Shown piece by piece: positions 15,491-21,403 of a stretch of 64,000 nt of DNA. This stretch comes from JAFGCL01 sp964492335. GTDB lineage: Bacteria > Chloroflexota > Dehalococcoidia > UBA2247 > RBG-13-53-26. The stretch is from assembly GCA_964492335.1 (NCBI GenBank), contig CAZBJX010000001.1:62001-126000 (forward strand), in the 5' to 3' direction. The position numbers and the translations under genes were made by a program. The notes under the pieces were generated by a model. It made no database searches and had not been told where the DNA came from. It saw nothing but the letters and a program-made list of their open reading frames with translations. Each line of letters opens with the position of its first letter. Positions within the stretch are counted from its first letter, which is position 1.

Positions 15491-15598
15491 CTATCCTTTG
15501 GTGATACAGATATCCCCGAAGCAGCACTGGGTGGCAACAGTTGCCGCAGCCACGATGGCCAGCAGCACCAGGGGGAGTAGAACCTTGACGATCTTCAT
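15491..15598 (-). CDS. Micropeptide 3 of the seven-gene array (35 aa)
   Basis: A 35-residue peptide, MKIVKVLLPLVLLAIVAAA then TVATQCCFGDICITKG. It has the shared basic start and LPLVLLAI core and a tail with three cysteines (CC...C). AAAGGAGGG stands eight bases before the ATG, an almost ideal ribosome-binding site. A weak promoter (TTGAGT, 17 bases, TAGCCT) precedes it on the minus strand. The VAT cleavage-like site after the core would leave a 12-15-residue Cys-containing product if processed. Confidence 0.75.
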   Translation of the reverse strand: MKIVKVLLPLVLLAIVAAATVATQCCFGDICITKG

Positions 15599-15710
15599 GA
15601 AGCCCTCCTTTCTGCAACCAGCAATATGGTTCGCATGCCCATGAGGCTAGCCCTGGCGGTGCAACCACTCAAGCCCCTCAAGCCCGATTCCGAGAGGAAT
15701 GGGGATCAAA

Positions 15711-15738
15711 CCGGCGGACTTGAATTCAAGTCCGCCGG
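15711..15738. terminator. 28-base perfect palindrome after micropeptide 4
   Basis: A perfect 14-base inverted repeat with no loop bases, centred on TGAATTCA and flanked by CCGGCGGACT arms. On the minus strand it is followed by TTTGATCC. It is probably the terminator of the gene at 15841-15963. Confidence 0.65.
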
Positions 15739-15840
15739 CATCCCACTTCATCTGACATGTGCCCGGATGCCGAGATAGGACGATTGCCTGGCCATCCCCG
15801 GACGGGCAGGCGGCGGCTCTTCGGGTGGACGGCTGCCTCT

Positions 15841-15963
15841 CTACCCGATTTTGATCTCTGGCAGGTTAAGGGATATTGCCGGCAAGCAGCAGGCGACCGA
15901 CATGACGGCCACTGCGGCTATGGCGGCCAGGACGAGCAACGGCAGGACGATTCTCTTGTACAT
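15841..15963 (-). CDS. Micropeptide 4 of the seven-gene array (40 aa)
   Basis: A 40-residue peptide beginning MYKRIVLPLLVLAAIAAVAV and ending CCLPAISLNLPEIKIG. Its tail aligns with that of micropeptide 5 (C-x2-PA-x2-L-x-x-P-x-I-x-IG), so these two look like the most recent duplicates. GGAAGGAGGG lies close before the ATG. A perfect palindrome about 100 bases downstream may end its transcript. Residues SVACC at the end of the core could be a signal-peptidase site, but they do not form a canonical lipobox. Confidence 0.78.
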   Translation of the reverse strand: MYKRIVLPLLVLAAIAAVAVMSVACCLPAISLNLPEIKIG

Positions 15964-16049
15964 TGACCCTCCTTCCATATTCCTTGTCAGGACCCTCGCC
16001 TGACGAGGCGCGAGACACACGCGCTAATGAGGGATCATCCCTCTCAGCC

Positions 16050-16172
16050 CTAAGGCCCGATGCAGATCTGCGGGATCTCAAGCTGCATTGCCGGTATGGA
16101 GCACATGGCTGCGATGGTCAGCGCTGCTACAACAGCCAGTACGGCCAGCGGGAGAAGTACCTTCTTGAACAT
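16050..16172 (-). CDS. Micropeptide 5 of the seven-gene array (40 aa)
   Basis: A 40-residue peptide beginning MFKKVLLPLAVLAVVAALTI and ending MCSIPAMQLEIPQICIGP. Two cysteines in the tail are 14 residues apart and could form a disulfide. GAAGGAGGG precedes the ATG. The tail is clearly related to that of micropeptide 4. A weak promoter (TTGCCC at 16209-16214, TATCTT at 16187-16192) lies close upstream; if used it would leave almost no leader, so transcription from further upstream is also possible. Confidence 0.78.
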   Translation of the reverse strand: MFKKVLLPLAVLAVVAALTIAAMCSIPAMQLEIPQICIGP

Positions 16173-16265
16173 GAGACCCTCCTTCTAAGATATGATTCGA
16201 CCCACTATGGGCAACCTGTGCACAGGCAGGCCCGATTCCACTGATAGCCGCACTCCACTGCGGGT

Positions 16266-16373
16266 TCAAGCCGTGGGGAACCACGAGCAGGTGACATCGC
16301 TCGCGATGGTCAGGGCCGCTATTGCAGTGACCAGGAGCAGCGACAGGACCGCCTTCGCAAGCTTACGGTGCAT
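16266..16373 (-). CDS. Micropeptide 6 of the seven-gene array (35 aa)
   Basis: A 35-residue peptide, MHRKLAKAVLSLLLVTAIAA then LTIASDVTCSWFPTA. It has the basic start and hydrophobic core with one Cys in the tail, and is the most diverged copy at the N-terminus (no Pro in the core). A GGGGGGG purine run precedes the ATG. It has a clear promoter of its own at 16407-16436 with a leader of about 27 bases. Confidence 0.72.
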   Translation of the reverse strand: MHRKLAKAVLSLLLVTAIAALTIASDVTCSWFPTA

Positions 16374-16406
16374 CAGTCCCCCCCTTCTGTTGTGTGCCTG
16401 GGTGCA

Positions 16407-16436
16407 ATGATACAAGATGACGCCAAGGTGAGTCAA
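16407..16436 (-). promoter_or_regulatory. Promoter of micropeptide 6
   Basis: Minus-strand TTGACT (16431-16436), 18-base spacer, TATCAT (16407-16412). It has the same spacing and -10 box as the promoter of micropeptide 7. Confidence 0.75.
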
Positions 16437-16482
16437 GGGTTACGGGGGCGGTGGCCATTACACTTTCGTGTCAGAGGGGGTT

Positions 16483-16608
16483 TCAGAAGGCGATGTAGAT
16501 GGACTTCGGCACACACCCGCCGGAGCCGGTCCCGCAGCCGATGGTCAGAGCGGCTATGACGGCCAGCAGCACCAACGGCAGTATCGTCCCGGCCATTCTC
16601 CTGTACAT
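16483..16608 (-). CDS. Micropeptide 7 of the seven-gene array (41 aa)
   Basis: A 41-residue peptide, MYRRMAGTILPLVLLAVIAA then LTIGCGTGSGGCVPKSIYIAF. It has the shared basic start and ILPLVLLAVIAALTIG core. The Gly-rich tail has two cysteines seven residues apart, which could form a small disulfide or crosslinked loop. CAGGAGGTG precedes the ATG, and a strong promoter (TTGACA, 18 bases, TATCAT) lies at 16642-16671. It is the first gene of the array in the direction of transcription. Confidence 0.78.
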   Translation of the reverse strand: MYRRMAGTILPLVLLAVIAALTIGCGTGSGGCVPKSIYIAF

Positions 16609-16641
16609 GATGACACCTCCTGCACGATAATCCAGGCCAGT

Positions 16642-16671
16642 ATGATATCCAGTGCCCGGCGCGCCTGTCAA
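16642..16671 (-). promoter_or_regulatory. Promoter of micropeptide 7
   Basis: Minus-strand TTGACA (16666-16671), 18-base spacer, TATCAT (16642-16647). The predicted leader is about 27 bases, as for micropeptide 6. Confidence 0.8.
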
Positions 16672-16731
16672 GAGGCTGGGGCCGGGCACGCAAAGGCTCG
16701 GGAACCGGATGCGGCCGCCGTCAGGCGGGCC

Positions 16732-17583
16732 CTACCTGTAATCGTAAAAGCCCTTGCCGGTCTTCCTCCCCAGGTGCCCGGCGGTGACCATCTTCTTCAG
16801 GATCACCGGCGGCGCGAACCGGGGGTCCTTCAGCTCCTCGTACATGGAGGCCATGATGTAGTAGATGGTGTCCAGCCCGATGAAGTCGGACAGCTCCAGC
16901 GGCCCCATGGGGTGATTGAACCCCAGCCTCATGGCCTTGTCGATGTCGTCCCTGGAGGCCAGGCCCTGCTCGTAGCAGCCGTACACGTAGGCCAGGTAGG
17001 CCACCCCCAGGCGGTTGGCCAGGAAGCCGGGGGTGTCCTGGCAGAGGACGGGCTGCTTGCCCAGGGACTTGCAGAAGGCCTGCCCCGCCTCCACGGCCTG
17101 CTCTGATGTGACCAGGGTCTTGACCACCTCCACCAGGTGCATGAGCGGCACCGGGCTGAAGAAGTGCAGCCCCATTACCTGGGCCGGCCTCCCGGTGACG
17201 ACGGCCAGGTCCAGGATGGAGAGGCAGGACGTGTTGGAGGCCAGGAGGGCGCCGGGGGGGCAGGCCCGGTCCAGGCCCGCGAAGACCTTCTTCTTCTCAT
17301 CCATGTTCTCGATGGCCGCCTCTATCACCAGGTCGCGGTCCCCGAAGTCCTCCATGCTGAGAGTGCCCCTGATCCGCCCCAGGATGGAGTCCTTCTCCTG
17401 CTCGGTTATTCGCCCCTTCCTGACCCCGCGCTCCATGGACGTTCTGATGCCGCCGAGTCCCTTGTCCAGGAACTCCTGCTTGATGTCCAGCGTCACCACA
17501 TCGTACCCGGCCCGGGCGCAGACCTCGGTGATGCCTGCGCCCATGAGGCCGCAACCGACTACGCCGACCTTCTTGATCTCCAT
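16732..17583 (-). CDS. 3-hydroxyacyl-CoA dehydrogenase
   Basis: A 283-residue single-domain enzyme of the Hbd/PaaH type. The NAD-binding motif GVVGCGLMGAGI is at the N-terminus. Catalytic-site stretches SNTSCLSI and GLHFFSPVPLMHLVEVV and the C-terminal helical domain signature HPMGPLELSDFIGLDT are intact. It oxidises 3-hydroxyacyl-CoA to 3-oxoacyl-CoA with NAD, or works in reverse. The ATG at 17583 follows AGGAGGGAG. The gene sits 49 bases after the enoyl-CoA hydratase gene, and the two form a beta-oxidation pair. Confidence 0.95.
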   Translation of the reverse strand: MEIKKVGVVGCGLMGAGITEVCARAGYDVVTLDIKQEFLDKGLGGIRTSMERGVRKGRITEQEKDSILGRIRGTLSMEDFGDRDLVIEAAIENMDEKKKVFAGLDRACPPGALLASNTSCLSILDLAVVTGRPAQVMGLHFFSPVPLMHLVEVVKTLVTSEQAVEAGQAFCKSLGKQPVLCQDTPGFLANRLGVAYLAYVYGCYEQGLASRDDIDKAMRLGFNHPMGPLELSDFIGLDTIYYIMASMYEELKDPRFAPPVILKKMVTAGHLGRKTGKGFYDYR

Positions 17584-17632
17584 GTCGTTGTCTCCCTCCT
17601 GTGTCCTGGCGCCCGGAGGCGCCGCCGGCGGG

Positions 17633-18403
17633 CTACTGGCCCTTGAGGTTGGCCTTCCTCTTCTCCAGGAACGCCGCCCGGGCCTCGGCATGGTCCTCCG
17701 TGGGGGTGCAGGCGTCCTCGAGCCTGGTCTCGTACCTCAGGCCTTCCTCCAGGGCCATGTCGATGCCCTTCATCATGGCCTCTTTGGCCGCTCTGACGGC
17801 TATGGGGGGTATCTCGCAGAGCCGCCGGGCCCACTGCTCGGCGGCGGGCATCACCTGGTCCCGCGGCACCACCTTGTTCACCAGCCCGATGCGCAGGGCC
17901 TCCTGGGCGTTGATGCGCTCGGCCATGAGCACCATCTCGGCGGCCTTGGCCATGCCGATCAGGCGCGGCAGCCTCTGGGTGCCGCCCCACCCGGGGATGA
18001 TCCCCAGGGTGACCTCGGGGAAGCTGAATATGGCGTTCTCGGCCGCCACCCGGAAGTCGCAGCCCAGGGCCACCTCCAGGCCCCCGCCCATGGCATGCCC
18101 GTTGATGGCGGCGATGACGGGCTTCCACAGCTCCAGCCCGCGGAACAGGGTGGGCGACACCCGCCACCACTCATTGCGGATCTGGTGCAGCACCGGCAGC
18201 ATCTCTCCGATGTCCGCCCCGACGCAGAAGGCCCGGTCCCCGCTCCCGGTGATGATGGCCACCCACAGCTCGCTGTCGTCCCGGAAATCGACCAGGGCCT
18301 GGCTCATCTCCTGGAAGGTCTGCGGATCGATGGCGTTGAGCGCCTGGGGCCGGTCTATCGTCATGTAGGCGATCCTGCCCCTCTTTTCGTACAGGAATCC
18401 CAT
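17633..18403 (-). CDS. Enoyl-CoA hydratase
   Basis: A 256-residue crotonase with both classical catalytic glutamates: FPEVTLGIIPGWGGTQRL and AAEMVLMAERI. Oxyanion-hole sequences are FCVGADIG and NGHAMGGGLE. It should hydrate trans-2-enoyl-CoA to 3-hydroxyacyl-CoA. AGAAGGAGG lies before the ATG at 18403; sequence upstream in the same frame is rejected as start because it lacks such a site. It pairs with the downstream 3-hydroxyacyl-CoA dehydrogenase. Confidence 0.94.
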   Translation of the reverse strand: MGFLYEKRGRIAYMTIDRPQALNAIDPQTFQEMSQALVDFRDDSELWVAIITGSGDRAFCVGADIGEMLPVLHQIRNEWWRVSPTLFRGLELWKPVIAAINGHAMGGGLEVALGCDFRVAAENAIFSFPEVTLGIIPGWGGTQRLPRLIGMAKAAEMVLMAERINAQEALRIGLVNKVVPRDQVMPAAEQWARRLCEIPPIAVRAAKEAMMKGIDMALEEGLRYETRLEDACTPTEDHAEARAAFLEKRKANLKGQ

Positions 18404-18515
18404 GTTTAGTCCTCCTTCTGTCTTTGTTGATATGGAGTCAGCCGGGCCCGCGGGGCCCGGCGCAAGTGGCACTGCCGGAAGGACCGGCCGGGGGAAGCGC
18501 CTCGGTGAACAAGGC

Positions 18516-19289
18516 TCAGGCCTTCACCTTCGCAGTATTGGCGGGAAAGCTGTGGCTGAGGGCGCGGAGCGTTACCTGGCCGTCAAGCCGGGCCTCTTTG
18601 GCGTAGGTCTTCACGATCTGCCACAGGCCCTGCCTGGTGAGCCGCTCGCCCAGCCGGTTGAGAAAGAGCGCCCTCTGGGACTTGTCGTGTACCATCTGCG
18701 GCCGGGACTCGTTCAGGTACTTCTTCAACGCGGGCACGTGCTTGATGGCCACGGTGGCGCCGCGCTGCCTGGCGTCCTTGATGGCGAATGAGGCGGTGTC
18801 CCCATTGAGGCGGACGTCGTCGATGTCCAGCGACATCATGTCGCTTATGCGCATGCCGCTGGCGTACAGGAGCTCGAGCATGGCCTTGTCCCGCTTGGCT
18901 TCAGGCGTCGGATACCGGTCGGGCTGCCGCAGCAGGTCCCGGACCAGGTCATCCGAGAGGCGGTGCGGGGAGTTCTTGGCCACCTTCGGAGAGCCCACGT
19001 CCTCTATGGGGGCGCTGGCTATGGCCCCCGACTTCTCGAGGAACTTGAACAGCGTTTTGGCCGACGCGGTCTTCCGGGCCACGGTGGTCAGCGCGTACCC
19101 TCTGCTCTTCAGGTCGGTAACGTATCCCAGCACCAGGTCGCGGGTCACATCCGGCCAGCGCTGCAGGCCCTTTTCCTGAAAGAAGTCCGTCATCTGCAGG
19201 AGATCGTTCCTGTAGGCGGCGACGGTGTTGCTCGAAAACCTCTTCTCCGTGGACAACTGCTGCAGGAAGGCCTCGATCTGTTGTCTCAT
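18516..19289 (-). CDS. Tyrosine recombinase (XerC/D-like) truncated before the catalytic C-terminus
   Basis: A 257-residue protein with a SAM-like N-terminal DNA-binding domain (residues 1-90) and the start of a tyrosine-recombinase domain. Box I Arg is present in LLYASGMRISDMM, and the lysine hairpin is recognisable (IKDARQRGATVAIKHVP). The box II region, normally HxLRHSFA, reads LRALSHSFPANTAKVKA and then stops. The catalytic His and Arg of box II, the GHxxxxTTxxY block and the nucleophilic Tyr are therefore absent. The 110 bases downstream contain no continuation in any frame. A near-consensus promoter and AGGAG site suggest it is still expressed, perhaps as a DNA-binding protein; a decaying gene is the alternative. 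Confidence 0.8.
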   Translation of the reverse strand: MRQQIEAFLQQLSTEKRFSSNTVAAYRNDLLQMTDFFQEKGLQRWPDVTRDLVLGYVTDLKSRGYALTTVARKTASAKTLFKFLEKSGAIASAPIEDVGSPKVAKNSPHRLSDDLVRDLLRQPDRYPTPEAKRDKAMLELLYASGMRISDMMSLDIDDVRLNGDTASFAIKDARQRGATVAIKHVPALKKYLNESRPQMVHDKSQRALFLNRLGERLTRQGLWQIVKTYAKEARLDGQVTLRALSHSFPANTAKVKA

Positions 19290-19332
19290 TCAATGGTCTC
19301 CTGATGAAGGAAGTAGGCTGGAAAACACAACC

Positions 19333-19361
19333 ATTCTAGACATAAGGAATGGCGCAGTCAA
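19333..19361 (-). promoter_or_regulatory. Promoter of the truncated recombinase gene
   Basis: Minus-strand TTGACT (19356-19361), 17-base spacer, TAGAAT (19333-19338), about 45 bases upstream of the ATG at 19289. Confidence 0.7.
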
Positions 19362-19385
19362 TGCCGGGGGTGTAAAATCTCTCTC

Positions 19386-21215
19386 GTGGAGATGGAGGCC
19401 GGCCGCCTCAAACAGCAGCTCGAGGCCCTCCCCTCGCGGCCGGGGGTGTATCTCTTCAAGGATGCTGCCGACGTCATCCTCTACGTTGGCAAGGCGTCCA
19501 GCCTGCGCCAGCGGGTGGGCTCGTATTTCGGCGCCGCCAGGGGCCTGTCCGCGAAGGCCGCCAGGATGGTGGAGCGGGTGTCCAACCTGGACTACTACGT
19601 GACGGCGTCGGAGCAGGAGGCCATCCTCCTGGAGTGCGTCCTGATCAAGAAGCATCGCCCGCACTACAACGTCCGTCTCAAGGACGACAAGACCTATCCC
19701 TATCTCAAGGTGACGGTCAATGAAGACTGGCCCCGGGCGCACCTGACCCGGCGGATGGTCCGGGACGGGGCCCGGTACTTCGGGCCCTTCGCCAGCGCCG
19801 CCGCGGTCCACACCACCGTGGCGCTGCTGGAGAGGGTCTTCCGCCTGCGCTCATGCCGCAAGGCCATCACCGGGCAGGAACGCCGGCCGTGCCTGGAGTA
19901 CCACATCAACCGTTGTTCCGGGCCCTGCGTGGGGGCCGTGACCAGGGAGGAGTACCGGGAGGCGGTCCGTCAGGCGGTCCTGCTCCTGGAAGGGAGGCAG
20001 GGCTCGGTATTGAAGGGGCTGCGGACGGCGATGGCCGGCGCCGCGCAAAGGATGGAGTACGAGAAGGCGGCCCTGGTGCGCGATCAGATCAGGGCCGTGG
20101 AAGCGGTGGTGGAGAAGCAGAAGATCGCCGGGGCGCAGGGGGATCTGGATGCGGTGGCCTTCGTTCAGGACCAGGACCGGGCCGCGGTGCTGGTCTTCCA
20201 GGTGCGCCAGGGCAGGCTGACGGGGCGCGAGTGCTTCACCCTGGACGGGACCCGGGACGAGGAGCCGTCCCGGATCATGACCGGCTTCGTGCAGCAGTAC
20301 TACAGCTCGGCGGAGTGCGTCCCGAGGCGGGTCCTGCTGCAGTACCCGCTGGAGGAAACGCCGGTCATACAGGGATGGCTGGAGGGCAGGAGAGGGGGCC
20401 GGGTGGAGCTGCGGGTGCCTCGCAGGGGGTGGGGCAGGGACCTGGTGGCCATGGTGGCCGACAATGCGCGGGGGGCCATGGAGCTGGGCCGGATCAGGTC
20501 GGCGGCGGACCCGGGCATGGTGGCGGCTGCGCTGGAGGACCTGCGGAGGGAGCTGTCCCTCCCGGCACTCCCCCGAAGGCTGGAGTGCTACGACATCTCC
20601 AATGTGCAGGGGACATCCGCTGTGGGCAGCATGGTGGTCCTCGAGGACGGGGCCCCGCGGAAGTCGCAGTACCGGCGCTTCAGGATCAGGACGGTGGAGG
20701 GCGCCGACGACTGCGCCATGATCGGCGAGGTGTTGCGGCGGCGTTTCAAGAGGGCCTCGACGGATGACGGGGCGGGCGGCGCCTGGGCCCCCCTGCCGGC
20801 CCTGGTGCTGATCGACGGGGGCCGCGGGCAGCTGAATGCGGCCCTCCAGGCCATGAAGGAGGCCGGCGTCGGCGGCGTTCCCGCCGCCAGCATAGCCAAG
20901 GAGGAGGAACTGGTGTTCCTGCCGGGGCGGGGAGAGCCCCTGAGGCTGCCCCGGGAATCGGCTGCCCTGCACCTCCTGCAGAGGGCCAGGGACGAGGCTC
21001 ACCGCTTCGCCGTGGGCTACTACCGGAAGGTGCACCTGAAGCGCTCCTTCGCCTCGTCGCTGGACGGCATACCCGGCCTCGGCCCCGGGCGCAGGAGGGC
21101 TCTTATCAGGGCCTTCGGCTCGGTGGACCGCATCAGGCGGGCCACCGTAGAGGAGTTGGGCTCCGTCCGGGGCATGAACAAGACCGTGGCCAGGAGGTTG
21201 AAGGACAGCCTCTGA
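19386..21215 (+). CDS. uvrC: UvrABC system protein C
   Basis: A 609-residue UvrC. The N-terminal GIY-YIG nuclease domain (RPGVYLFKDAADVILYVGKA) makes the 3' incision. A UVR motif lies around residues 215-235 (MEYEKAALVRDQIRAVE). The RNase H-like domain (CYDISNVQGTSAVGSMVV, ALVLIDGGRGQLNAA) makes the 5' incision, and two helix-hairpin-helix motifs end the protein. It acts in nucleotide excision repair with UvrA and UvrB, which are not in the window. The start is GTG 19386 or ATG 19392; a TAAAAT box at 19373-19378 is so close that the mRNA may be leaderless. Confidence 0.96.
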   Translation: MEMEAGRLKQQLEALPSRPGVYLFKDAADVILYVGKASSLRQRVGSYFGAARGLSAKAARMVERVSNLDYYVTASEQEAILLECVLIKKHRPHYNVRLKDDKTYPYLKVTVNEDWPRAHLTRRMVRDGARYFGPFASAAAVHTTVALLERVFRLRSCRKAITGQERRPCLEYHINRCSGPCVGAVTREEYREAVRQAVLLLEGRQGSVLKGLRTAMAGAAQRMEYEKAALVRDQIRAVEAVVEKQKIAGAQGDLDAVAFVQDQDRAAVLVFQVRQGRLTGRECFTLDGTRDEEPSRIMTGFVQQYYSSAECVPRRVLLQYPLEETPVIQGWLEGRRGGRVELRVPRRGWGRDLVAMVADNARGAMELGRIRSAADPGMVAAALEDLRRELSLPALPRRLECYDISNVQGTSAVGSMVVLEDGAPRKSQYRRFRIRTVEGADDCAMIGEVLRRRFKRASTDDGAGGAWAPLPALVLIDGGRGQLNAALQAMKEAGVGGVPAASIAKEEELVFLPGRGEPLRLPRESAALHLLQRARDEAHRFAVGYYRKVHLKRSFASSLDGIPGLGPGRRRALIRAFGSVDRIRRATVEELGSVRGMNKTVARRLKDSL

Positions 21216-21264
21216 GGGCGGCGGCCGCAACGCCGGCGGGTGCCGCACAGGCGGGCGCGTGCAG

Positions 21265-21294
21265 TTGCATTCCCAAGGGCGTTTGTGATAAATT
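21265..21294 (+). promoter_or_regulatory. Promoter of the nusA operon
   Basis: TTGCAT (21265-21270), 18-base spacer, TAAATT (21289-21294). A start near 21302 would put the hairpin at 21318-21342 in the first 40 bases of the transcript. Confidence 0.5.
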
Positions 21295-21317
21295 AGCGCT
21301 AAACACGGCTCGTGAGC

Positions 21318-21342
21318 AGAGTGGGTGTTCCCCACTCTTTTT
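21318..21342 (+). terminator. rimP-leader-like attenuator hairpin upstream of nusA
   Basis: An 8-base stem (AGAGTGGG with CCCACTCT), a 5-base loop, then TTTTT. This looks like the rimP-leader element found at the head of rimP-nusA-infB transcripts in many bacteria, where it is thought to be a regulated premature terminator. Here rimP is missing and the hairpin sits about 60 bases before nusA. A plain terminator after uvrC is the alternative reading. Confidence 0.7.
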
Positions 21343-21403
21343 GGTTGTTGGATGATGTGAGCATGACTGGCGGTGGACGAAGAACTGAAGGGCTGGTGAG
21401 AAG

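Noticed and set aside
14701..16608. Lipoprotein interpretation of all seven micropeptides
   Set aside because: The residues before the first Cys (for example GSAC, ATQC, KGEC, DVTC) do not match a lipobox in most copies, so general lipidation is unlikely.
18424..19361. Mobile element around the tyrosine recombinase
   Set aside because: No att-like direct repeats, tRNA gene, terminal inverted repeats or cargo genes were seen next to it; base composition matches the surroundings.
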